This document shows positions 34,601 through 45,549 of a stretch of 64,000 nt of DNA, piece after piece. This stretch comes from Verrucomicrobiales bacterium (lineage in GTDB: Bacteria; Verrucomicrobiota; Verrucomicrobiia; Limisphaerales; J093). How positions within the stretch are numbered: the stretch's first letter is position 1; the number at the start of each line of letters is the position of its first letter. The position numbers and the translations under genes are program-made. Where the stretch lies: NCBI GenBank assembly GCA_024233215.1, contig JACKPW010000004.1:186001-250000 (forward strand), in the 5' to 3' direction. The notes below the pieces were generated by a model. That model did not search any database and was not told the origin of the DNA. It was given only the letters and a program-made list of their open reading frames with translations.

Positions 34601-36730
34601 CGTCACCCAGGACGCCTTGTCGGTCTCATCACTGTCAGCCCAGTTCGGCCCCAAGGCATTGTCGCTCTGCGGATCGATCAGTTCGAGACTGCTACCCCCG
34701 CCATCCGACCATTCCCCCCAACGCCCGCCCGTGCGGTAATCCACCTCGTCGACGACGATGTACACCCGGTTGGTGGTGAGGCCGCCGAACTCGTTGGTGC
34801 CCACCAATTCCTCCGGCATCGCCAGGACCAGCCGCTCCCCGGCGTTCGAAAGCCGGCCGCCGAATCCGCCCACAGTGTTCCCCGAACTCAGTTCGGGATG
34901 GATGAGCAGGAGATTCGCCACATCACTTGCCACGACCAGAAATCCATTGCCAGGGATCGAGGTGCCTGGAGGGATCGTAAAGTCGATCCCATCCGTGAAA
35001 CGCCAGCCGCTCACATCCACCGTCCCTGCCGTGCGGTTGTACAGCTCCACAAACTCATCCTCGTCCCTATCGGAAAGCGGGTGGTACATGATCTCGTTGA
35101 TGACCACCGGAGTTCGCCACGGCACCGCATTGGCCCCGGCCCGCGTCGGACCGGCAAGCAGCTCCATTCGCATGCTGCCGTCGGGAAACCGGCCCAAGGG
35201 CACCCCGTTGGGCTGCGGGCCGAAACGGACGGCATCAATGACCCGCGTGCCCGCGGAATCGATCAGGAAAACCGCCTCGCCCGCCGCGCTCAGCGCAAAA
35301 CCCAACTGGTCCTGGTCAAATGCGACGAACCCCCCGGGCGCCAGCACCGTACCCGCGGGGATCGCAAACCGGTCAACCCCGGGATCGTCCGTGAGCACGC
35401 AGCCGGACAGGTCCACGCCGTCCCCGCCCGGATTGAACAACTCCACGAAATCGCGCTGCGGATCATCCGTGTGCGCCAGCAACTCATTGATCCGAACCCC
35501 CTGGAAGGGATCGACCACGACCGCATCGCCACGCCCCGGCGTACCGCCAATCAAGGCACTCGCGCCCCATGCCTCCGGAAACGACTCCCCGTACGAGGGC
35601 CGTGCCAGCACCAGCGAATGACCGCCGCCGTCAGCCGCGGCCGGCCACGGCGCCCTGCCGTCATAGACCGCCTCCAACACAATGGCGTCCGAGTGGTTCC
35701 GCACCCGCACCATCCCCCCGCTGTTCTGCAGGGATCCGTCGTAGGGCCCCAGCACGCCGCTCAAGCCATGCACCGCTTCCACGTCGCCCGGAACACGCGC
35801 AATCACCAGGAAACCATCCGCCGGCAGGACCGTTCCCTCCGGGAAGACAAAGTCGACCGCTCCGCTCAGGCGCCAGCCGCCGATGTCCTCGAACATCGGG
35901 CCCGGGTTCGCGAGTTCCACAAACTCGAGAACCCGACCGTCCGGGCGCGCCCGGGGATGATACATGATCTCGGAGACCACCACGCTGGTGCGCCGTGAGG
36001 AGGGTGAAAGTGTCTCCACTCCTGCGGGAAGCGGACCTACCTCGGCCTCACTTACCGGGCCCAGATCGCGGAACCTCGCCAACAGCAAACGCGCAGCATC
36101 ACGGCTCGTCACCGCCGGTCCCACGTAGACCTCCGTGGGCACGACCAGGCTGGTGCCGGCAAGCAGCGTCCAATGCTCCCCGTCCAGGCCGGCGTAGAAC
36201 AGGAAGGTATTGCCCGCGCGCTTCAACCGGAGCCAGGTCAGCGGGTGGTTTGACGGGAAACGACTGCTGGCGGCGGTGTTCCCCCCCGGGGTGATCCGCC
36301 ACATGCCCTGGCTGCCCACGGTACCCGGCGAGCTGAAGATCGCGGCAAACCGGCTGTTGGCGGTCAGGCTTTCCCGTGCCATCAAGCCCGCCCGGGCGAA
36401 GGGATCCGTGGGCGAGAGCGACTCCACCCGCACACGCAGGTCAAAGTCACCGCTCAGCCGTTGGTGCTCGAAGTGGAATTGGTCCGTGCTCCCACCCAAC
36501 CCAGTCCCTGCCCCGGTGACGTCGTAGCCATCCGGAACCTCCTCGGCGGAACCCACCACGGCGGCCCCGCCAATCTCCGCTGGCACATAGGCCGCGAGGG
36601 CCGACAGGGTGGTGGCAAGCGACAACAATCCGGCCAGTTGGCGAGCCCGACGGCCACCAACCCGCTTCGGGCAACCAAGCCCCGGCCACCGGCCGGTTCC
36701 CACCTTTTGTACGCCAGACTCGTTTCGCAT
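28685..36730 (-). CDS. Giant secreted multi-LTD / CotH-kinase surface protein
   Basis: 2,681 aa. Basic N-terminus and signal helix (RRARQLAGLLSLATTLSALA, about 27-46); a concanavalin-like domain (about 50-235); lamin-tail domains (LTD) starting near 249 (VVVSEIMYHP), 410, 542, 1454 (LLISEIMYHP), 1620, 1772, 2117 (VVINEVMYAP) and 2458; a CotH-kinase domain (about 984-1343: RFRNKASPYHGG, QPNTYYAERWFP, NRVTGNWDAWTF, VIMPWDIDFVLGLGN); two cadherin-like Ig domains (about 1923 and 2018: VLEGNLVTFTATATD); a galactose-binding-like domain (about 2277-2430); and a terminal module (YAVQATDDLNGWSEIG...RFYRIMLKP). CotH proteins phosphorylate secreted proteins in spore formers. A cell-surface or secreted role is inferred from the signal and repeats. 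No sorting tail is seen. An inverted repeat lies 2 bp upstream of the start. Confidence 0.9.
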   Translation of the reverse strand: MRNESGVQKVGTGRWPGLGCPKRVGGRRARQLAGLLSLATTLSALAAYVPAEIGGAAVVGSAEEVPDGYDVTGAGTGLGGSTDQFHFEHQRLSGDFDLRVRVESLSPTDPFARAGLMARESLTANSRFAAIFSSPGTVGSQGMWRITPGGNTAASSRFPSNHPLTWLRLKRAGNTFLFYAGLDGEHWTLLAGTSLVVPTEVYVGPAVTSRDAARLLLARFRDLGPVSEAEVGPLPAGVETLSPSSRRTSVVVSEIMYHPRARPDGRVLEFVELANPGPMFEDIGGWRLSGAVDFVFPEGTVLPADGFLVIARVPGDVEAVHGLSGVLGPYDGSLQNSGGMVRVRNHSDAIVLEAVYDGRAPWPAAADGGGHSLVLARPSYGESFPEAWGASALIGGTPGRGDAVVVDPFQGVRINELLAHTDDPQRDFVELFNPGGDGVDLSGCVLTDDPGVDRFAIPAGTVLAPGGFVAFDQDQLGFALSAAGEAVFLIDSAGTRVIDAVRFGPQPNGVPLGRFPDGSMRMELLAGPTRAGANAVPWRTPVVINEIMYHPLSDRDEDEFVELYNRTAGTVDVSGWRFTDGIDFTIPPGTSIPGNGFLVVASDVANLLLIHPELSSGNTVGGFGGRLSNAGERLVLAMPEELVGTNEFGGLTTNRVYIVVDEVDYRTGGRWGEWSDGGGSSLELIDPQSDNALGPNWADSDETDKASWVTAEFTGRLDNGNTGVALNRLYLGLQGAGECLVDDVELFRVGAANLIANNGFENGTAGWTFYGNQSDSTVEVGGAAAGARCLHLVSSGDCDTGPNTVRTSFTGLAQGQTATFRAKLRWMKGWPQALFRLRGNWLEMSADLQVPRNLGTPGRINSRHVANAGPAISGVVHRPVLPQSGEAVLVTARVQDPDGVGAVHLRYRQDPSTTLTTVIMLDDGTAGDERAGDGVYTGTISARSSGQRVAFHIQATDTHAAAATTLFPASHPDEECVIRWGDPRPAGNFTDYHLWTTTATDSRFNAVNGLDNRWWDATLVHRDGRVIYNARFRNKASPYHGGRGDFAVTVPKDDLLLGVTDRVFAQTGNANSEETAMRGQLANWMAGQLGLPFLHAHYMQLYRNGSRYANVTEDLEQPNTYYAERWFPEGGEGDLYKVAVWFEFQDDNSNFNATSATMQNFTTLGGEQKLARYRWNWQRRANDGDANNYGQLLNLMTLANAAGAYEGPLLEAADVEQWMRVHAFNRVTGNWDAWTFSVGQNMYLYRREGQRWVIMPWDIDFVLGLGNGPTDALWGGQDPTGNRMYDTPVFRRALWRAFQDAVAGPMQAANYEPQIETRSRALAANNVSVSRDPSGIRAYLEQRRTYLQNQLRANDAAQFAITTGGGNDFATSSPLIVLTGTAPFAVAAIAVNGAAYPVRWTGHTSFAVSIPLLAPTNPVVLAGLDEDGNVLPGVTDSITVTYTGELQQPEEHLLISEIMYHPATPDTGYVEIYNRSTRTTFDLSNWVLSGTGFTFPAGTLISPRAWLLVVNNRHAFEAEFGLGKPIAGEFSGSLDNGGETLRLVRPGATPAEDLDVDVVRYDDDPPWPIEADGRGASLQVVDVTRDNWRVANWGVGDTNSAARATPGAANSVAASLPEFPLLWINEVLPENITGLTDAAGDHDPWIEIHNAGDTALDLDALYLTDDYASLLKWRLPSVVLPAKSFVVVWVDGEPGESLAGEPHASFRLPAGTGSVALTWEASGEPAVLDHVDYRLLSPDRAYGSYPDGQPRFRQVLHYPTPGAPNNPASRPVQVLINEWMAVNHTTIADPADGDFDDWFELFNAGAEPVDLTACTLSDDPANVTKALIPAGTVIQPGGFLLVWADEDSGQTVPGGDLHVNFKLSSAGEAILLHAPDGTLIDQVSFGAQTPDVSEGRRPDGGPGPFEALPVPTPGHANEVSGANLPPVLAAIGNRIVLEGNLVTFTATATDSDVPAQTLTFSLAGAPEGASIDPDTGAFSWRPDEAQGPGEYPITVWVVDDGSPVRADSETFLVTVNEVNEPPALAAIPDRTVLEGELVALRLDGSDPDLPVQTLTYTLDPGAPAGMTLDAASGWLIWPVPIDYPPALNDVTVQVTDDGNPPRSAQRTFRVTVEPALNVVINEVMYAPARTGAEFIELHNLSTSRAVDLGGLRLQGNALTFDFPAGEMIPAGGFVTVAADPVIYAADYSEAPPPAGGFSGALTPAEEHLRLLEPLEGGDSYFVWDECWFRNAAPWPMAAAGAGGSLQLVDPLQDNRRPANWDAVADFLPPQPVDLVAFDAPWRYEQSGLDLGIAWREPGYDDSAWDSGPGLLYVEGADLPEPKGTELALGQWTYYFRTTFQFAGSPANATLNLRTIIDDAAVFYLNGRELYRLGMNEGEVVYDTPAGRTIGDAALEGPFELPGDLLLDGENVLAVEVHQHGLGSSDIVMGCALELIGGPQAPFTPGAPNSLARLLEPFPPVWLNEVQPENVTGPGDNGSEREPWIELVNDGPLPVSLGGWFLSHRNDAPALSPAPDGEVLAPWEHRLVWADGETSQSEPGAFHTSFTLAPGAGSVLLSRTGLSGPEVLDQLEYSALPSDAAFGNLVDGDPAARGRLEWPTPGEVNPVNAARIDLEPLAFDLQGRPVLAWEAEPGRHYAVQATDDLNGWSEIGSVVSSTGRATFTDHTAPLPWTRFYRIMLKP

Positions 36731-36732
36731 CG

Positions 36733-36754
36733 TGTGTCACAGATTCGTGACACA
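36733..36754 (-). promoter_or_regulatory. Perfect inverted repeat at the start of the giant gene
   Basis: TGTGTCAC-N6-GTGACACA, arms perfect, ends 2 bp before the ATG of the LTD/CotH gene and lies 155 bp before the divergent thioredoxin operon. It occupies the ribosome-binding site of the giant gene: it could be a protein operator or an mRNA hairpin limiting translation. No Shine-Dalgarno is visible there. Confidence 0.5.
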
Positions 36755-36908
36755 AGCCGCGACCGCTCTCAAGCCGTGTTTGCGCTCTGACGGGATGAAC
36801 GACGGGGCCACCGACCCCAGCCCCGAGTAAGAGCGCCGAACACGCCCTGTAACCTTCCCCGCCCCAGCGGCTCAGATATGGCGTAACGAGAACGGAGAAG
36901 AAAACGAA

Positions 36909-37259
36909 ATGAGCCAGAACGTCAGCAGCGTGAACCCAAAGACCTTCCCGACCGAGGTCCTCAACAGTGCCACCCCGGTGCTGGTGGACTTCAGCGCCAC
37001 CTGGTGCGGCCCCTGCCGCATGCTCGCGCCGGTCTTCGATCAACTCGCCGACGAATACCAGGGACGGATGCGCTTCGTAACGGTGGACATCGACCAGTCT
37101 CCCGGGCTGGCCTCCACCTACCGAATCTCCGGCGTGCCCAGCCTGCTCCTCTTCCGGGACGGGGAGGTGGTCGATCGAATCGTTGGGTTCCTGCCGCCGC
37201 AGATGCTGCGCCAGCGGCTCGACGCCGCGCTGGCCACCCCGGCCGACTGCTGCCAGTAA
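36909..37259 (+). CDS. Thioredoxin
   Basis: 116 aa. Classic fold with VLVDFSATWCGPCRMLAPVF (active WCGPC), the cis-Pro in SGVPSLLLF, and GEVVDRIVGFLPPQ. It reduces disulfides or persulfides in the cytoplasm; no signal peptide. The end is unusual: TPADCCQ adds a vicinal Cys pair absent from ordinary thioredoxins. A good ribosome-binding site (GGAGAAG at 36894-36900, 8 nt before ATG) marks this as a leading operon gene. Downstream genes on the same strand up to 45529 suggest it supplies reducing power to a sulfur- or metal-handling pathway. Confidence 0.93.
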   Translation: MSQNVSSVNPKTFPTEVLNSATPVLVDFSATWCGPCRMLAPVFDQLADEYQGRMRFVTVDIDQSPGLASTYRISGVPSLLLFRDGEVVDRIVGFLPPQMLRQRLDAALATPADCCQ

Positions 37260-37346
37260 TCCGGCAGGCCGCGTCCCCGTTGACGGCCCTTTCTCCAGAT
37301 GCTAAGAGGCAGTAACCCGCAAGTCGCCGATCGCTCAATACCCACT

Positions 37347-38114
37347 ATGAACCAGCTCTCGAATCTGACCCTGGCAGTCGCCATCGCCTTTACCCTCCTG
37401 GCTCCCGGGCCCGCCGGTGCCCAAGGAATGTCCGCCGAGGAGCGAAGTTCCATTCACACGCTCCTCAATGGTCATGCGGAACTCACCCGCGAGGTGCGCC
37501 TGACCCCCGAGGGCTATGTGGCCATCACCGAAACGGACAACCCGGCCCTGGCCAAAGTGCTTCAGGAACACGTCGGGCAGATGGAGCAACGGCTTGGGTC
37601 GGGCCGCATGGTGCGACGCTGGGATCCCGCCTTCGCCGAGTTCATCCCGCACTACCCGGACATCAATCACCGGATCGAAAAGACCGCAAAGGGCTTGAAG
37701 GTGACCGTGACGGGACGCACGCCGGAGGCGGTCAAGGTGGCCCGGAACCACGCCAGGGTCGTCAGCGACTTCGTCAAGACAGGCTGGGAGGGGCACGACC
37801 GCCTCCACCCGGCAGTGCTCGATCAACCCGGAAAGCCGGCCACAACAACCGCCGGGCGCGGCAGGGGCCGCGGCCGCGGCGCCGGCATGGGACCGCCTTG
37901 GCTTCGCAACAACGCGGCATCGGCCGCATCGGGGCAGGAGCCATCCGCCCCGGCCTGTAACCATGGCACCGGCACCCCGGGGTGCTGCGAGGCTGGGGCA
38001 GAAACGGGTTGTGCGGCCGGATGCGCTGAGACCACCGGCCAGACCGACTGCCCCCCGACCGAGACGGGAACTCCGCCCGCCACTGCTGCCCCCGTCCAGC
38101 CGCCCGCACCCTGA
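37347..38114 (+). CDS. Secreted duplicated-domain protein with Cys-rich tail
   Basis: 255 aa from the ATG at 37347; signal MNQLSNLTLAVAIAFTLLAP, cleavage near AGAQG. The body (about 25-155) holds two related halves: EGYVAITETDNPALAKVLQE then HVGQMEQRL, and KGLKVTVTGRTPEAVKVARN then HARVVSDFV, with RRWDPAFAEFIPH between them. A conserved domain of this kind is known from other bacteria without a firm function (recalled). It has several His residues suitable for metal or heme binding. The tail is low-complexity (GRGRGRGRG) and then Cys-rich (ACNHGTGTPGCCEAGAETGC and four more segments), with seven Cys in about 35 residues. Role in the operon is not known; metal or sulfur binding is inferred. 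Confidence 0.72.
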   Translation: MNQLSNLTLAVAIAFTLLAPGPAGAQGMSAEERSSIHTLLNGHAELTREVRLTPEGYVAITETDNPALAKVLQEHVGQMEQRLGSGRMVRRWDPAFAEFIPHYPDINHRIEKTAKGLKVTVTGRTPEAVKVARNHARVVSDFVKTGWEGHDRLHPAVLDQPGKPATTTAGRGRGRGRGAGMGPPWLRNNAASAASGQEPSAPACNHGTGTPGCCEAGAETGCAAGCAETTGQTDCPPTETGTPPATAAPVQPPAP

Positions 38115-38153
38115 CCGGCTTTCCCAGAATCCCAACCCCAGTTACCCCGTACT

Positions 38154-38381
38154 ATGAGCATCGAAAACGCAATCCGGATCATGGCAGGAACCATGGTGTT
38201 GATCAGTGTGGCCTTGACGCACTGGGTCAGCGAGTGGTGGCTGCTGCTGACCTGCTTCGTCGGCGTCAACCTCATCCAGTCTGCCTTCACCGGGTTCTGC
38301 CCGGCAGAGAACATCCTCAAGAAACTCGGGGTGGGAGGCGGAGGGGGGACCTGCTGCAGCGGGAAACCACCCGGGAATTGA
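38154..38381 (+). CDS. YgaP/DUF2892-type small membrane protein
   Basis: 75 aa. SIENAIRIMAGTMVLISVAL, WWLLLTCFVGVNLIQSAF and TGFCPAENILKKLG fit DUF2892, the two-helix membrane part found in YgaP rhodanese proteins and as single proteins. Here there is no rhodanese domain. The Cys in GFCP is family-conserved; two more Cys (GTCCSG) are added near the C-terminus. Such proteins are often beside YeeE/YedE genes, as here (82 bp upstream). Confidence 0.85.
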   Translation: MSIENAIRIMAGTMVLISVALTHWVSEWWLLLTCFVGVNLIQSAFTGFCPAENILKKLGVGGGGGTCCSGKPPGN

Positions 38382-38463
38382 CCTCCACACGGGGCCGGCC
38401 GCGATCGGGTCGCCGCAATATCTTCTCGCGGCGCGGGCCGCTCCGCCGCTCTAATCCCCTTCT

Positions 38464-39024
38464 ATGAGTGACACCCCTGCCCCTTCAGGCGGTTCCAAAC
38501 GCCCCCGCGGGCGCTGGAACCCCTACGTGGTCGGCGCCGGCATCGGCCTGCTCAGTTGGGCCGCCTTCGCCGTTGTCAACACACCGCTCGGCATCACCTC
38601 GTCCCTGGAGGCGGTGGCCGGCCTTTGCGCCGAACCTGTCCTGGGCGCCAAGGCGGTCGCGAAAAACGCCTACCTGGCCAAACACCCCTTCGCGGTCGAC
38701 TACGGGACTCTGTTCCTCGCCGGCACTTTCCTCGGCGCACTGCTGAGCGCCCTGCTTTCGAAGACCTGGAAGATCGAGGTCGTCCCCGCCGTGTGGAAGG
38801 GCCGGTTCGGGGGGTCGGCGGTGCGCCGGCTCATCGCGGCGTTCCTGGGGGGCGTGATCATCATGTTCGGCGCCCGACTCGCCGGCGGCTGCACCAGCGG
38901 CCACGGCATCAGCGGCTCGCTCCAACTCGCGGTCAGCAGTTGGACGTTCTTCCTCACCCTCTTCGCCACCGGCGTCGTCACGGCGTGGATCTTGTTTCGC
39001 AAGTCGGAAGGAAAGGAGCAATAG
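38464..39024 (+). CDS. YeeE/YedE-family membrane protein, first half-size subunit
   Basis: 186 aa with about four membrane segments. Diagnostic loop FGARLAGGCTSGHGISGSLQ (family GGCxxGxGISG). YeeE/YedE proteins import thiosulfate or other sulfur species; the loop Cys is on the transport path. E. coli YeeE is a single protein of about 350 aa; here the function is split in two short genes, 1 bp apart. N-terminal 18 residues are basic and unrelated to the family. Confidence 0.88.
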   Translation: MSDTPAPSGGSKRPRGRWNPYVVGAGIGLLSWAAFAVVNTPLGITSSLEAVAGLCAEPVLGAKAVAKNAYLAKHPFAVDYGTLFLAGTFLGALLSALLSKTWKIEVVPAVWKGRFGGSAVRRLIAAFLGGVIIMFGARLAGGCTSGHGISGSLQLAVSSWTFFLTLFATGVVTAWILFRKSEGKEQ

Positions 39025-39025
39025 C

Positions 39026-39583
39026 ATGGATCTGCCTTTGAATACCGACACTTGGAAGTGGATCGCCATCCCCATGGGCATGGTGTTCGGCCTGCTGCTC
39101 CACCGCGGCGGCGTCACCGACGCCAATGTCATCATGAACCAGTTTCGCCTGCGCGACTGGACCGTCCTGAAGGTCATGCTCACCGCCATTGTCGTGGGCG
39201 GCGCCGGCGTCCTGTTCCTGCACCAGCAAGGCCACGCCGAATGGCACATCAAACCCGCCACCATGCTCGGCGTCGTGATCGGGGCCGCCCTCTTCGGCAT
39301 CGGCATGGTGGTCTACGGCTATTGCCCCGGCACGGGCATCGCCGCGACCGCCACCGGCAGCATCCACGGATTGGTCGGCCTCGCCGGAATGCTCGTGGGT
39401 GGCGTGCTCTACGCCCTCAGCTTCCCTTGGATTCAGCAACACATCCTTGGCGTGGCCGATCTCGGCAAGAAACGACTGCCCGACCTCACGGGGATTCCCG
39501 ACTGGGGCTGGATCGGAATCCTGGCCGCCGTGGCCCTGGTGATCTTCACCCTGCTGGAAGTCAGCCGGCGGCAATCGGAATAG
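39026..39583 (+). CDS. YeeE/YedE-family membrane protein, second half-size subunit
   Basis: 185 aa, about five membrane segments. Seen: MVFGLLLHRGGVTDANVIMN near the N-terminus and the conserved YGYCPGTGIAATATGSIHG loop with its Cys. The two short subunits together probably make the transport unit for a sulfur compound. The gene starts 1 bp after the first half and precedes the TolC-like gene by 23 bp. Confidence 0.88.
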   Translation: MDLPLNTDTWKWIAIPMGMVFGLLLHRGGVTDANVIMNQFRLRDWTVLKVMLTAIVVGGAGVLFLHQQGHAEWHIKPATMLGVVIGAALFGIGMVVYGYCPGTGIAATATGSIHGLVGLAGMLVGGVLYALSFPWIQQHILGVADLGKKRLPDLTGIPDWGWIGILAAVALVIFTLLEVSRRQSE

Positions 39584-39606
39584 CCACCCTCCAACCGTCT
39601 CTCGTG

Positions 39607-40956
39607 ATGAAAACGACTCTTCCTGGCATTCTCCTTCCGGCGGTCGCCGGTCTGCTCGCCGGCCTGCTTTCCGCGGTCGCCCAACCCGGGGCATCCGATC
39701 CAAAGACAAGCTATACGCTTGAACAGGCCATCACCACGGCGTTGACGAACAATCCCTCCGCCCGGGTTGCCGGACACCGACTGCGGGCCGCCCGCGCCCT
39801 GGTGGAACAGGCCGATTCCGCCCTCTGGCCCAGACTGCAGTTCGAGACCAGCTACATGGGCACGGACAACCCCATGATGGTGTTCGGCTCCATCCTGAAC
39901 CAGCGGGCCTTCAGCCCCACCCTGGATTTCAATGACGTCCCCGAGGTGGACAACCTGGACGTACGCGGAATCGTCACCGTTCCGCTCTACACCGGCGGCC
40001 TGATCAGCGCCAACCGCCGGGCCGCCCGCGCCGGCACCGAGGCCGCCCGGGCGGACGCCGACGCCGTGCGCCAGACCCTCGCGTTTGAGGTGGCCCGCAC
40101 TTTCCATACGGTGCTGAAGACCCGGGAGTTCATTCGTGCCGCCGAGGCCGGTGTCACCGCCTTCGAGGCCAATCTGGCCATCGCCAACAAGCGGCTCGCC
40201 GCGGGCACCCTGCTCCGCGCCGAGGTGCTCGACGTCGAAGTACGCCTGGCCCAGGCCCGCGAGGATCTCGTCCGGGCCCGCAACGCCAACGACCTCACCC
40301 AGCGCGTGCTCATCAACCTCCTCGGGGTGGAACTCCCGGACATCACCGTGGTGGAAACCACCGAGACCCCCGCGGAACCCGCCGAGGGAGCGGGAGCCGT
40401 CCGCCCCGAGTTGACCGCCATGGCCCAACGCACCAGTGCCGCGGCCGCCACCGTCAGGGCCGCCTCGTCCGGCTACCTTCCGCGGCTCGGCCTCTTTGGC
40501 AGTGCCCAATACGACTACGGCTTCAAGACTGAAGGCGACGGCGGAAGCTGGTCCGCCGGCGCCCTGGTCCAGTGGGACCTCTGGGACGGCAAACTCACCC
40601 ACGGCCGCGTGCAGGAGGCGAAGGCCAACCTCGCCACCGCCGAGGAGGAGTCCCGCCGGGTACGCCTGGGCATCGATCTCGAGGTGCAGCAGGCCCGCCT
40701 CCGATTGAATGAGGCACGGGAACGACTGGCAGTCTCCGCCGCCGCTGTCAGCCAGGCCGAGGAGAGCGTCCAACTCACCCGCGCCCGTTTCGAGCAGGGT
40801 CTGGCCATCGCCACCCAACTGATCGACGCCGAAACCAGCCTGACGGGCGCCCGGGTCCGCCGGGCCGAGGCCCAGGCGGATGCCCGCATCGCCATCGCCG
40901 CGCTGCGCAAGGCCCTTGGCCTGCCCCAACTGGAAACCACCCCTGCCGCCAACTGA
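39607..40956 (+). CDS. TolC-family outer membrane efflux protein
   Basis: 449 aa from the ATG at 39607, chosen because it gives a signal peptide (MKTTLPGILLPAVAGLLAGL, cleavage near AVAQPG) and lies just after the YeeE stop. The body shows the helical repeats of OEP/TolC proteins: YTLEQAITTALTNNPSARVA, then AVRQTLAFEVARTFHTVLKT, and in the second repeat LGIDLEVQQARLRLNEARER with RFEQGLAIATQLIDAETSL. It forms the outer-membrane channel for the adaptor and RND pump encoded next (5-bp gap). Confidence 0.93.
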   Translation: MKTTLPGILLPAVAGLLAGLLSAVAQPGASDPKTSYTLEQAITTALTNNPSARVAGHRLRAARALVEQADSALWPRLQFETSYMGTDNPMMVFGSILNQRAFSPTLDFNDVPEVDNLDVRGIVTVPLYTGGLISANRRAARAGTEAARADADAVRQTLAFEVARTFHTVLKTREFIRAAEAGVTAFEANLAIANKRLAAGTLLRAEVLDVEVRLAQAREDLVRARNANDLTQRVLINLLGVELPDITVVETTETPAEPAEGAGAVRPELTAMAQRTSAAAATVRAASSGYLPRLGLFGSAQYDYGFKTEGDGGSWSAGALVQWDLWDGKLTHGRVQEAKANLATAEEESRRVRLGIDLEVQQARLRLNEARERLAVSAAAVSQAEESVQLTRARFEQGLAIATQLIDAETSLTGARVRRAEAQADARIAIAALRKALGLPQLETTPAAN

Positions 40957-40961
40957 CCCGA

Positions 40962-42125
40962 ATGCCGACCGCTTTGAACATGAACCGCTCACCCAGCCCC
41001 ATGCATGCCCCCCTTCCTTCCCTTCCCGTTTCGCCAACCGGAACGCAGGCACCCGACGGATGGCTGAGAGGGAACCCCGCTGCAAATCGACGCCATCCCA
41101 GCAACTTCGCCCTGGCTGTCCTGCTCGCCGCCGTCGCGCTGGCCACCGGTTGTCATCACGAACCCGCCCCCCCCGAAAGCGGTCCCGCGCTCCCCACCCT
41201 CGAGGTTTCCACCCAGCCGGTCGTGAAATCGACCCAAAGTGCCGCGGAATCCGTGGTGGGAACGGTACGGCCCAAACTGCAGGTCGTGATCGAGGCCAAA
41301 CTCAGCGGGCGCATCGAGGAACTGCCGGTCGAGGTCGGCCAGCGCGTCAAACAGGGCGATCTGATCGTGGCACTCGGCGTGCAGGAGGTGCAGGCCCGCC
41401 TCGACCAGGCCCTCACCCGGCAGCAGCAGGCCAACCGCGACCTCCAGCGCTATCGCCAGCTTCTCGACCAGGGCGCCGTCACCCAGGCCGAGTTTGACAA
41501 CGTGGAAGCCGCTCAGCGCATCGCCGATGCCGGCGTGCTCGAAGCGCAGACGATGATGAGTTACGCGAAGGTGGTGGCACCGGTCGCCGGGGTGGTCACC
41601 CGCAAGCACGCGGAACGGGGCGATCTGGCCACCCCGGGCCGACCGTTGGTGACCCTCGAGGATGATTCTCTGTTTCGCCTGGAAACGGACGTGCCCGAGG
41701 CATTGGCCACGAGGCTCGATCTGGGCACCGAACTCGCCGTCACCATCCCGGCCCTGGAACTGGTCAGCAAGGGTCGCGTGGCCGAGATCGCCCCTTCCGC
41801 CGACGCCGGCAGCCGCACTTTCCGCGTGAAGCTCGATCTGCCGACAACCGAGGGCCTGCTCTCGGGACAATTCGGACGGGCCGAAATCCCGCTCGGTGGG
41901 GGAACCGCCCTTCAGGTACCCGCCACCGCCATCAGCCGGCGCGGCCAACTGGAAATGGTCTTCGTGATCACCAACGACGTCGCCCGCATGCGCATCGTCA
42001 AGACCGGTCGCCCCCGCGGCGACCTGGTGGAGGTTCTCGCCGGCCTCGACGCCAACGAAGTCGTCGCCGTGACGCAAGCGGATTCCCTGCTCGATGGTCA
42101 ACCGGTCAGAGTCACTTCCCGCTGA
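40962..42125 (+). CDS. RND efflux periplasmic adaptor (membrane fusion) lipoprotein
   Basis: 387 aa. A long N-terminus precedes the lipoprotein signal (FALAVLLAAVALATGC; Cys67); a shorter start at Met7 (40980) or Met14 (41001) is possible. After the lipobox comes HHEPAPPES. The adaptor core follows: lipoyl half-motif VVIEAKLSGRIEELPVEVGQ, coiled-coil hairpin (DQALTRQQQANRDLQRYRQL), second lipoyl half (SYAKVVAPVAGVVTRKHAER) and beta-barrel (VPEALATRLDLGTELAVTIP). It links the inner-membrane pump to TolC. Confidence 0.92.
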   Translation: MPTALNMNRSPSPMHAPLPSLPVSPTGTQAPDGWLRGNPAANRRHPSNFALAVLLAAVALATGCHHEPAPPESGPALPTLEVSTQPVVKSTQSAAESVVGTVRPKLQVVIEAKLSGRIEELPVEVGQRVKQGDLIVALGVQEVQARLDQALTRQQQANRDLQRYRQLLDQGAVTQAEFDNVEAAQRIADAGVLEAQTMMSYAKVVAPVAGVVTRKHAERGDLATPGRPLVTLEDDSLFRLETDVPEALATRLDLGTELAVTIPALELVSKGRVAEIAPSADAGSRTFRVKLDLPTTEGLLSGQFGRAEIPLGGGTALQVPATAISRRGQLEMVFVITNDVARMRIVKTGRPRGDLVEVLAGLDANEVVAVTQADSLLDGQPVRVTSR

Positions 42126-42187
42126 CCCCTGGACAGCCTCCCGGCTTCACCCTGCCGCCGCCAGCCGACGTCATCCCCATTAACGCC

Positions 42188-45529
<3,342 letters not shown>

Positions 45530-45549
45530 ACCACCCGACGACCTCACTC

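Noticed and set aside
36733..36754. CRP/FNR box
   Set aside because: The polarity differs from TGTGA-N6-TCACA and TTGAT-N4-ATCAA, so no named regulator can be assigned.
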